Shown piece by piece: positions 8,865 to 16,092 of a stretch of 64,000 nt of DNA. How positions within the stretch are numbered: the first letter of the stretch is position 1; each line of letters starts with the position of its first letter. Position numbers and translations under genes: made by a program. The notes under the pieces were generated by a model. It did no database searches and was not told the DNA's origin. It saw nothing but the letters and a program-made list of their open reading frames with translations. This stretch comes from DASYTH01 sp036002505 (GTDB lineage: Bacteria > Actinomycetota > Actinomycetes > Mycobacteriales > Pseudonocardiaceae). The DNA lies in assembly GCF_036002505.1 (NCBI RefSeq), contig NZ_DASYTH010000474.1, positions 32,760 through 96,759 on the forward strand, written 5' to 3'.

Positions 8865-10594
8865 CGGGAGATCAGCTCCGCCAGCAGGTCGCGGCTGCTG
8901 TCGTGGCTTGTCTCCGACGACAGCCGGGTCCAGGCTGCCCGAACCAGTTCAGGCCGGGTGACCAGCAGCGAACGTGGTGGGTCGGCGCACACTCTGCCGT
9001 GCGCAACGGACAGTGACGCCCAGGTCCCCGCGTCCACGGCGCCACCGCCGGCCTGGCCCAGCCGAATGGTCTGGGCTGCCGGATAGTCGCCCGCGAGCAG
9101 CGGGAGGTCTGCGGCGTCCGCGCCCGGGTGGCGGGCCGAGAATGCCTTCAGGTCGGTCGCGTACGCCTGCACGTCGTCGGGGCCCTCCGCCCAGGCCAGG
9201 GCGAGCCGGAACAGCGGGCTGTCTCCGCCCGGTGCGGCTGTGGTGGTGGCCCGATCGTCCGGCTCGGCCAGTACGGTGATCGGCATTCGGTGCTGCCACT
9301 CGTCGGCCAGCCTCGCGACGTCGACCGAATCGGGTACCACATTGTGCAGTCGCCAGAGTGCCCGGTGGTGGGCGACCAGGTCATCGGCGATTCGGCGGAT
9401 GCCGGAAGGAAGGTCGGTCTCCGGCAGCCGGTCAATTGCTGCGTGCAGCGCGTCGACCAAGGTCGTACCGGCTGGTGTCAGGTCGGGGCCGTGGCTGAGA
9501 GATCGGTGTCCGGCGCGCAGCTGGCGGATCATTCTGGCGTAGGTCAACGCGGCGCCGGAGCCAGCGATGGGCCATTCTCGATGCCAGAACTCGGCCACAC
9601 CGAGAAAGGCGGCCGTTCCGTGCAGGAGTCCCGCCCGGCTCCTAGGGTCGTTTCGCCACGGGGAGTACAGCAGTTCGCCTTTCGTTGCCCGGAACAGCGG
9701 CACCAGATCATGTACGGCATTGAGGCGGTAATGCTGGACCTCGTGGATCAGCGTGCTGGCGAGTCGATCCGGGCCGAGCGGCTCGGTGAGTGCCACCGCA
9801 CCGGGAGCATCGCGGGAGCTGGCGCTCACTCCACCGATCCGGCTGCTTGCTTCGACCGGTACCAGGCAGCGAACCGCGGCTGCGACCGTGGTCAGCCAAT
9901 CCGGGTGTCGCTCGGCCAGAATCTGCACCGCGTCGGTGAGCTGATGGCGCCATCGGTGCAGTCCGGAACCGGTGAGGCGAGCGAGCGGGAGGTTGAAGCA
10001 GGTCCAGTACGGGTCGGTGTCGTCAAGCGGGATGGAGAACGCCGTTGTCTCAAGTAGACGGAGGGGGTGCCATTCGCGCGGTGAGGAACCGTTGACCACG
10101 AAGGGCGTGGACGGGGTGCAGGTGGCAAGGATCCAGGGGGCGGTCTGGTCGGTGAGGGCCTGGCCCAGGGTGGGTAGGCAGAGGATGCCGGAACGAAGGG
10201 GGACGTGGGCTTCGATCCCTGTTGCCGACCGGATGCCGGCGGCAGTGGCGATGGAGCCGAGGTGGGCGAGGTGAAACCACAGCGGAGCGGCCGAGCGAGC
10301 ACCGGCAAGCAGGCGTAGGCAGCGCGCCGCCCAGGCGCCGGCTTGGGGCCCACTGAGCAGGGCCGCGACCACGTCCGGAGCGTGCCGCTGAACGGTGGCC
10401 AGGGCGGCGAAGTTGTCCTGGAGGTGAGCGCGTTTGCCAGCGTCGGGGGCCAGGTCGGAGACCAGGTCGAGGATGGTGCGGAGTTGGACCAGGCGGCGGC
10501 TGTACTGACCCGACCACAGGATGTCGATCTCCGCGGCGCTGCCGGGGCCGCTGATGGACTCGAGAAGACCCGGCGGCAGGGTGTGGGTGGTCAA
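8822..10594 (-). CDS. HEXXH-motif putative peptide-modification protein of fxs operon
   Basis: About 590 aa if translation starts at the TTG (10594) that overlaps the fxsB stop as TTGA. Upstream codons in frame have no start signal and would lie inside fxsB. The zinc-site-like motif HEVQH sits at about residues 284-288, inside the segment LASTLIHEVQHYRL, followed by a conserved-looking block AFLGVAEFWHREW. The family usually lies directly after FxsB-type radical SAM genes and is thought to act on the modified peptide as a protease or modifying factor; its chemistry is not established. The last 43 bp overlap the 3' end of the convergent STAND gene. Confidence 0.85.
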   Translation of the reverse strand: MTTHTLPPGLLESISGPGSAAEIDILWSGQYSRRLVQLRTILDLVSDLAPDAGKRAHLQDNFAALATVQRHAPDVVAALLSGPQAGAWAARCLRLLAGARSAAPLWFHLAHLGSIATAAGIRSATGIEAHVPLRSGILCLPTLGQALTDQTAPWILATCTPSTPFVVNGSSPREWHPLRLLETTAFSIPLDDTDPYWTCFNLPLARLTGSGLHRWRHQLTDAVQILAERHPDWLTTVAAAVRCLVPVEASSRIGGVSASSRDAPGAVALTEPLGPDRLASTLIHEVQHYRLNAVHDLVPLFRATKGELLYSPWRNDPRSRAGLLHGTAAFLGVAEFWHREWPIAGSGAALTYARMIRQLRAGHRSLSHGPDLTPAGTTLVDALHAAIDRLPETDLPSGIRRIADDLVAHHRALWRLHNVVPDSVDVARLADEWQHRMPITVLAEPDDRATTTAAPGGDSPLFRLALAWAEGPDDVQAYATDLKAFSARHPGADAADLPLLAGDYPAAQTIRLGQAGGGAVDAGTWASLSVAHGRVCADPPRSLLVTRPELVRAAWTRLSSETSHDSSRDLLAELISRYIAGTSTSDSMRR

Positions 10595-11754
10595 CGGGCG
10601 GCCCCGGTGCTCAGGTCGGCGCGGACCCGGGTGGCCACATGGCGGATGAGGCGCTGCAGGTCGGGGCAGTAGACGGACGGATTGTCGAAGCCGCCACCGG
10701 CGCGGAAGCGGTGCGGATAGTCGCCAGCACCGCAGACGCGGACCAGGGCGCAGCGTCGGCACTCTTCGGCGAGGGCGGTGACGCCGAGTTGGCGGGAGCG
10801 GACGGCCGGGTGAGCCAGGACGTCATCGACGGTGTGGTCGAACACGGTCATGCCGGTCTCCGGCCCGCCGGGGCGCACGGACTTCAGCGAGTCGTCCTGC
10901 TGGTAGGTCCCGTCGGTGTCGATCACCAGGTAGGCGACCGGGCCGGTGCCGACCTGCTCGGTGCGGCTGCGACCGCCGAGCAGCAGGTTGATGGTCTCCT
11001 GGAACAGGCGGACCGCAGTTTCCTGGACAGGTGCGGCGTACCAGCGATCGAACACGGCGATCAGCCAGTCGGCGTACGGGGTGCGCGGGTCGTCCGGTAC
11101 TCGCCCGGGCGGCGGCGCGGACCAGTTTCCGTGCGGCAGCAGGAAATCCACGACCGGTGGGGTGAACTCCAGCAGCGCCGCGTAGGTGTCGAGGGGGTCA
11201 TGCTCGATGTCGATGACGCACAGTAGACCGGCGTAGCGGTCGCGATGCTCGGGCCGGTTCAGCAACCGGAGGGCGCGGACGGCGTCGCGGTGACTGCTCC
11301 GACCGGCGGCCCCGACGCGATGCCGGTCGTGCTGCGCGCGGGTGCCGTCGAGGCTGACACCGACCCGAATTTCGTGGCTTTCGAACAATTTCAGGAACCG
11401 CTCATCAAGCAACACGCCATTGGTCTGGACCCGCAGATCCAGAGTTGTGGTGGGCGGCAATTTCCCGCGAATGGTCGCTGCCACATGATCGAGCAGCTCC
11501 GGGCCGGCGAGCAGCGGTTCCCCGCCGTGGAGCACTACTTTGACCATCGACTGCCGGTGCGTGACGGCATGTTCGGCGATCCGACGGGCGGCGGCGAGCA
11601 CGGTTTCCGGCGTGATGAGCACGGGTCGGAAGCGCCAACTCTGGTCGGCCATCGTGTAGATGTAGCAGTAGTCGCAGGCCAGGTTGCACCGGCTGGCAAC
11701 CTTCAGCACGTACTCGGCGATCGGTACAGGATGTCGGTCAGATGCTCGAATCAT
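10591..11754 (-). CDS. fxsB: FxsB-family radical SAM/SPASM peptide-modifying enzyme
   Basis: 387 aa. The radical SAM cluster motif CNLACDYC gives cysteines at residues 23, 27 and 30, and GGEPLLAG is the SAM-binding GGE motif. The C-terminal SPASM region has clustered cysteines (ECRRCALVRVCGAG and VYCPDLQ). FxsB enzymes form a three-residue cyclophane between an aromatic side chain and a Ser beta-carbon in a C-terminal F-x-S motif. The start ATG lies inside the precursor gene (17-bp overlap) and its stop overlaps the start of the HEXXH gene, so the three genes are translationally coupled. The presumed substrate ends in His-Asp-Ser-Ser-Ile, which implies an imidazole rather than a phenyl crosslink. 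Confidence 0.92.
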   Translation of the reverse strand: MIRASDRHPVPIAEYVLKVASRCNLACDYCYIYTMADQSWRFRPVLITPETVLAAARRIAEHAVTHRQSMVKVVLHGGEPLLAGPELLDHVAATIRGKLPPTTTLDLRVQTNGVLLDERFLKLFESHEIRVGVSLDGTRAQHDRHRVGAAGRSSHRDAVRALRLLNRPEHRDRYAGLLCVIDIEHDPLDTYAALLEFTPPVVDFLLPHGNWSAPPPGRVPDDPRTPYADWLIAVFDRWYAAPVQETAVRLFQETINLLLGGRSRTEQVGTGPVAYLVIDTDGTYQQDDSLKSVRPGGPETGMTVFDHTVDDVLAHPAVRSRQLGVTALAEECRRCALVRVCGAGDYPHRFRAGGGFDNPSVYCPDLQRLIRHVATRVRADLSTGAAR

Positions 11755-11911
11755 GACCGGAAACCACTGTCGAACTGGCCTCGCTGCTTTCTTTCAGAAC
11801 CCTTCTGATGGAGTGCGCCAGCGGCGCGTCGCCCAACGACGGAAGCTCCTCGAGTGGCAGGCCGGTCAGATCGACTAGGTCGCTTTCCGGCTCGAAGTCC
11901 GAGTCGTTCAA
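11738..11911 (-). CDS. fxsA: FxSxx-like RiPP precursor peptide with variant HDSSI C-terminus
   Basis: A 57-aa ORF. The start is a TTG at 11911 preceded by AGGTGAGG with suitable spacing; no other start is possible because an in-frame stop lies four codons upstream. The leader is acidic (NDSDFEPESDLVDL) and carries the FxsA signatures LTGLPLEEL and LAHSIRRVL. The C-terminus is SGHDSSI. In the FxSxx-COOH family the last five residues are Phe-x-Ser-x-x; here His replaces Phe. The stop overlaps the start of fxsB, the standard arrangement for these precursors. The peptide would be modified at the C-terminus and possibly cleaved by the HEXXH protein. Confidence 0.85.
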   Translation of the reverse strand: MNDSDFEPESDLVDLTGLPLEELPSLGDAPLAHSIRRVLKESSEASSTVVSGHDSSI

Positions 11912-12045
11912 CGTACCCCCTCACCTGGCATCCGAACGTTCTTCCAAGATGACCATACGTCGTGCTGGGCGGGTTTCCCACACCTCGTGCGTCGAGTGCG
12001 GATGACCACGGCTCACGCTGTCGCATGTGGACTATGGTTCGCCTC

Positions 12046-13058
12046 ATGCGCGCGGTGAGGTTGAGCCGGCCCGGGCCGGTGGAGAACTTGGAGATTGTCG
12101 ACTTGCCGGTGCCCGAGCCGGAGCCGGGGTGGGTGCGAATCCGGGTGCGGGCGTTTGGGTTGAACCGGTCTGAGCTGCACACCCGGTTGGGGTTGGCGGA
12201 GGGGGTGACGTTTCCGCGGGTGCCGGGGATCGAGTGCGTGGGGACCGTCGACGCGGCGCCGGGTTCCGAGCTACTGCCCGGGCAGCAGGTGGCGGCGATG
12301 ATGGGCGGGATGGGGCGCGTGTTCGACGGCGGCTATGCGGAGTTCACGGTGGTGCCGCGGTCGGCGTGATCCCGTTCCGGTCGGAGCTGCCTTGGGAGGT
12401 GCTGGGCGCGGTGCCGGAAACGCTGCAGACGGCGTACGGGTCGCTGGTCACCGCGCTGGACCTGAAGGCCGGGGAGACGTTGCTGGTGCGGGGCGGCACG
12501 TCGGCGACCGGGATCGCGGCCACGTCGGTGGCCAAGGATCTCGGGGCTGCGGTGCTGTCGACGACGCGGCGGGCGGAGCGGGCCAGTTTGCTGACCGAGC
12601 GTGGGGCGGATCACGTGCTGGTCGATGACGGCCGGGTGGCCGGGCGGGTGCGGGAGATCGTGCCGGAAGGAGTGCATGCGGCGCTGGAGCTGGTGGGGAC
12701 GCCGACGTTGCCGGACACGCTGGCGGCGACCCGGGTGCGTGGGACGGTGTGCTTCACCGGAATGCTTTCCAACGAGTGGATCGTGCCGGACTTCTACCCG
12801 ATCGGGTACCTGCCCAAGGCGGTGCGGCTGACCGCGTACGGCGGGGAGAGCGGGGACCTGCCGGGCGATGTGTTGCAGCGCTATCTGGACCGGATCGCGG
12901 ACGGCACGTTCGACCTCGGCGCACCCACGGTGTACCCGTTCGACGAGATCCGGCGGGCGCACGATGACCTCGAGCACAACCGGACGGTCGGCAAGCAGGT
13001 CGTGCTCGTGGCGCCGGGACGGTCCGGAACAGGGCGATACCCGGGTGATCCCGAGTGA
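12046..13058 (+). pseudogene. Zinc-independent quinone oxidoreductase-type MDR gene with a frameshift
   Basis: Two frames together encode one medium-chain dehydrogenase/reductase. The first runs MRAVRLSRPGPVE to GYAEFTVVPRSA and stops at 12369. The second continues immediately as VIPFRSELPWEVLG, then the NADPH-binding segment LLVRGGTSATGIAA, to 13058. The frames join if one base is missing near 12361-12370, where tcggcgtgatc would read tcggcggtgatc. The lack of structural-zinc cysteines and the GTSATG loop point to the NADPH:quinone reductase branch. Either the gene is inactivated by a single-base deletion or the sequence has an error there. Start ATG at 12046. Confidence 0.8.
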
Positions 13059-13094
13059 GCAAGCCGCGATAAGCCTCGGCGGGCGTCAGCACCC

Positions 13095-13946
13095 ATGCTG
13101 GGATGCGTGCTGACGTCTGTTCCGGAGGAGCGATGGCTGGCGGTGCGCGCGTCGTTCCGGGATGCCCTCGACCGGTTCGCCGAGCTGGTGCTGTCCGTCC
13201 CCGACCCGCACGTCAAGGCCACCGCGCACTGGTCGATCGCCGACACCGCCGCGCACGTCGCGACCACCGCGCGGCTGTACCGGTACCTGATCCCGCCGGG
13301 TGACCCGGCCCAGGTCGCCGGCCTGATCTCGGCCACCACGGTCGACAACCTCGCCTCGCTCAACGACGACGAGCTCGACTCCTACACCGAACGGGAGCCG
13401 CGCGCGGTCGTCGACCGGATCCGCGCCGACCTCGAGCACATGCTGAACGCCAGCGCCGATCTCGACCCGGCCATGCCGATCTCCTGGCTCGGCGGCGCCA
13501 AAGTTCCGCTCGCCGGCGCCATCGCCCACATGACCAACGAGCTCCTCATCCACGGCCGCGACATCGCCCTGCCGATCGGGACGCCCTGGACGATCTCCGC
13601 ACCCGACGCCGCCCTGGTGTTCGACCTGTTCATCATCGGCCTGGCCCGCTACGGCTCCGGCGTCTTCCTCGACAGCGACGCGCCGCCCCGTGCCCGCCGC
13701 GTCGCCGTCGAGTTCCGCTCCCCACACACCGTTCCGGTCACGATGGTCCTCCAGAACGGGGTGCTCTCCGCCGAAGAGCCCGACTCCCGCCCCGACATCC
13801 GCATGACCTTCGACCCCGAAACCTTCATGCTGATGCTTTTCCACCGCATCTCCAAAGCCCGCGCCGTCCTCTCCGGCAAACTCCGCATCAGCGGCCCCCG
13901 CCCCTGGCTCCTCCCCGGCTTCCTCCGCGTGGTGCGCGCGCCCTAG
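13095..13946 (+). CDS. Maleylpyruvate isomerase-family mycothiol-dependent-type enzyme
   Basis: 283 aa. The N-terminal half is a DinB-like four-helix bundle with AHWSIADTAAHVATTARLY and NELLIHGRDIA, which supply the spaced histidines typical of the mycothiol-dependent maleylpyruvate isomerase (MDMPI) fold. The C-terminal third has an SCP2-like strand pattern ending PDIRMTFDPETFMLMLF. These proteins bind a divalent metal and use or are predicted to use mycothiol, which agrees with an actinomycete host; substrates are mostly unknown. The start ATG at 13095 lacks a strong ribosome site; GTG at 13107 is an alternative. Confidence 0.8.
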   Translation: MLGCVLTSVPEERWLAVRASFRDALDRFAELVLSVPDPHVKATAHWSIADTAAHVATTARLYRYLIPPGDPAQVAGLISATTVDNLASLNDDELDSYTEREPRAVVDRIRADLEHMLNASADLDPAMPISWLGGAKVPLAGAIAHMTNELLIHGRDIALPIGTPWTISAPDAALVFDLFIIGLARYGSGVFLDSDAPPRARRVAVEFRSPHTVPVTMVLQNGVLSAEEPDSRPDIRMTFDPETFMLMLFHRISKARAVLSGKLRISGPRPWLLPGFLRVVRAP

Positions 13947-14030
13947 CCCTGGCAGGTGCCGGGGTGTGATCGGCCACTTCACCCCCAACCGCCGAACCCC
14001 GGTACCCCAACGCGGCACTTCGAACACGCC

Positions 14031-15005
14031 CTAGCCCTGGCGCATCCGGTACAGCGCGGCCTGCACACCCGCCTGGAATCTGGTGTGGGCGCCGAGGTCG
14101 GCCATGAGTTTGGCGACGCGGCGTTGGACGGTGCGGTGGGAGAGGCCCAGTTGGTGGGCGATGGCCTCGTCGGTGAGGCCGGAGAGCAGCAGGGTGATGA
14201 GGCGTTGGGGTTCGGGGTCGGAGGTGGTGGGTGGCGGGTGCAGCGGGAGAGCGCGGTGCCAGAGGGTTTCGAAGAGTTTGGTGAGCGCGTCGAGGAGGGC
14301 GGAGGGGTGGATCAGGATGATGGCGTCGGTGGCGGGTTGGTGGCGTTGCAGGGGTAGGGCCGCGATTTTGTCGTCGGCGAGGTAGAGGTTGGCGGGGAGG
14401 TCGGGGAGGACGCGGGCCTGCTGGCCGTGGTGGATCAGTTGTTCCACTGTGGACAGTGCGCCGGGATGTTCGATGGCGGCGCGGTCGTAGATGGCGCGGC
14501 AGGTGACGCCGCGGGCGAGCGGGCCGCGGTCGGAGTCGGGGTCGGCGGCGTGCGGGGGTTTGGTCAGGATCGCGACGTGGCCGCGGGCGGAGCGTTTGAT
14601 CTGCAGCAGGCGCTGGCGGACGGCGCGCTGGCCGGTGACGACCTCGACCACGGTGGAGGTGTCGCGGGTGGTAGGGCGGGCTTGATAGGCGGCGTCGAGC
14701 GTGCCGGTGTGGCGGCGGGCGTGGTCGAGGCGTTCCTCGTACTCGGCGAGGAGCGCGTCGAACGCCACGGCGGGGGCGATCGCGCGGTACTGGGGCGCAG
14801 ACCCGCCGGGCACGCAGGTCACCAGCGAGCGGTCTTCCAACTTTGCCAGGAGGTCCGCGAGCGGCTCGGGGCGGGTCCACTCGGGATCGAGCTCGACCAG
14901 GGATGCTGGCGGGCGGCCGAGCAGCAGCTCGTAGGCGGCGAGCTCGGCGGGCCCGAGGCCGAGGACGCCGTCGGGCTCACGGCTGGGCATCGGCGATCCA
15001 GCCAC
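14031..15005 (-). CDS. TrmB-like/LuxR-type transcriptional regulator (paralogue 1)
   Basis: 324 aa. The N-terminal 80 residues resemble a TrmB-type winged helix (GLGPAELAAYELLLGRPP). The middle is a ligand-sensing region of the type found with TrmB proteins, and the last 65 residues are a LuxR/GerE HTH (LLLSGLTDEAIAHQLGLSHRTVQRRVAKL). It overlaps the start of the next gene by 29 bp and shares its architecture, so the two are tandem paralogues read as an operon. Such regulators often sit beside large secreted subtilase genes in actinomycetes, as here. The target is not proven. Confidence 0.8.
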   Translation of the reverse strand: MAGSPMPSREPDGVLGLGPAELAAYELLLGRPPASLVELDPEWTRPEPLADLLAKLEDRSLVTCVPGGSAPQYRAIAPAVAFDALLAEYEERLDHARRHTGTLDAAYQARPTTRDTSTVVEVVTGQRAVRQRLLQIKRSARGHVAILTKPPHAADPDSDRGPLARGVTCRAIYDRAAIEHPGALSTVEQLIHHGQQARVLPDLPANLYLADDKIAALPLQRHQPATDAIILIHPSALLDALTKLFETLWHRALPLHPPPTTSDPEPQRLITLLLSGLTDEAIAHQLGLSHRTVQRRVAKLMADLGAHTRFQAGVQAALYRMRQG

Positions 15006-15924
15006 GCAGCACGGCCTGGTAGCCGGCCTGGAACCGGGTGGCGGCGTCGAGCCGGGCCATCATGGTGCGCACCCGGCTGCGCACCGTGCGGTCGCTGATC
15101 CCGAGCTGGGCGGCGATCTCCTGGTCGGTCAGCCCGCCCACCAGCAGCACCAGCAGGTGCCGCTCGGCCGCGGACGGCTCGTCAGCCCCGCGGGCGGCGT
15201 GCAGCGGAAGCCCGCGGTCCCAGTACATCTCGAACAGCGCGGACAGGGCGTCGAGCAGCACCGGGTGGTAGATCACCAGCCGGGACTCCACGTCCGGTGG
15301 GGAGCGCAGGGGCAGGATCGCCGCGGTGTCATCGAAGATCGTCATCTTGATCGGCACGTCGGTCACCCGGGCGTGCTCCCCCGCCGCCACTCCGGCCTCC
15401 AGGTCGGCCAGCCGGCCCGGGATGTCCAGCGCGCGGCGGTCGTAGAGGATGCGGAACCGCAGCCCGCTGCGCAACTGGTCCACCTCCATCGTGTTCACCA
15501 CGGCCGCGTCGTTGGCCGGGTACGGCGGCGCGTCGCAGGCGCGGAACTGGCGCCGGGCGCCGAGCTGCAGTTCCTGGAACCGCCGGATGATCTCCTCCCG
15601 GCCGTAGATCACCTCGACCATGGCCGGCAGCTCGCTGTCGCCGTGGCCGAACCGGCCGGTCAGCTCCGCCACGTAGCGGCGCGCCTGGGCCAGCGCCCGG
15701 GCCCGGTCGCTGAGCAGCACCTGCAGCGCGGCGTTCGGCGGGGTCGCCGTCCACCGGGTGCCGTGTGCCGAGACCAGGCCGAGCTCGCGCAGCCGGGCGA
15801 GAAGTGGCTCGGCGGAGCCCTCCTCGACGAGCTCGGCCAGCTCCCCGGCGGTCAGCGGCGGGCAGCCGACCAGTTGCTCATAGAGATCCTGCTCCGCCCG
15901 GGTGAGACCGAGTACGCCCAGCAC
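14977..15924 (-). CDS. TrmB-like/LuxR-type transcriptional regulator (paralogue 2)
   Basis: 315 aa with the same layout as its neighbour: an N-terminal winged helix (LGLTRAEQDLYEQLVG), a central sensor segment containing MVEVIYGREEIIRRFQEL, and a C-terminal LuxR HTH (VLLVGGLTDQEIAAQLGISDRTVRSRV). It is the first gene of the two-gene operon. It is divergent from the subtilase gene across 168 bp that contain a strong dyad at 15939-15987, so it is the natural candidate to control that gene. Confidence 0.8.
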   Translation of the reverse strand: MLGVLGLTRAEQDLYEQLVGCPPLTAGELAELVEEGSAEPLLARLRELGLVSAHGTRWTATPPNAALQVLLSDRARALAQARRYVAELTGRFGHGDSELPAMVEVIYGREEIIRRFQELQLGARRQFRACDAPPYPANDAAVVNTMEVDQLRSGLRFRILYDRRALDIPGRLADLEAGVAAGEHARVTDVPIKMTIFDDTAAILPLRSPPDVESRLVIYHPVLLDALSALFEMYWDRGLPLHAARGADEPSAAERHLLVLLVGGLTDQEIAAQLGISDRTVRSRVRTMMARLDAATRFQAGYQAVLRGWIADAQP

Positions 15925-15938
15925 GCGCCGGATGATCC

Positions 15939-15987
15939 CACGGCTTGTGTGTCCTTTTCACGTCAGTGTCGTGAAAAGGAAGCCGTG
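15939..15987. promoter_or_regulatory. Interrupted dyad in regulator/subtilase divergent promoter
   Basis: An inner perfect 10-bp inverted repeat CCTTTTCACG (15953-15962) and CGTGAAAAGG (15970-15979) is flanked by an outer 8-bp repeat CACGGCTT (15939-15946) and AAGCCGTG (15980-15987). It lies just upstream of the paralogue-2 start. The symmetry suits a dimeric HTH protein or a short transcribed hairpin. Confidence 0.5.
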
Positions 15988-16092
15988 ACGTCTTCCGGAA
16001 GACGCCGCGCCCGTGTCAGGGTCGGATTGCGATCTTTCATCTCCGTCCTCAACTCCGCTGACTCGAGCGAGCGACCCTGCAAGGAGGAGCAG

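Noticed and set aside
9634..9645. CCTAGG inside the HEXXH gene
   Set aside because: It lies within coding sequence and lacks TGAC at the six-base spacing.
11751..12182. 143-aa minus-strand frame overlapping the fxsA gene
   Set aside because: It lies in another frame, is rich in Arg and Ser, and would displace the well-supported 57-aa precursor that overlaps fxsB.
13933..14044. Direct repeat CCCTAGCCCTGG near two gene ends
   Set aside because: Both copies are explained by stop codons and adjacent coding ends of two convergent genes; it is short and has no other structure.
15157..16092. Long in-frame extension upstream of the subtilase start
   Set aside because: The region is antisense to the TrmB/LuxR regulator. 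The ATG at 16093 has a strong ribosome site and begins a proper signal peptide.
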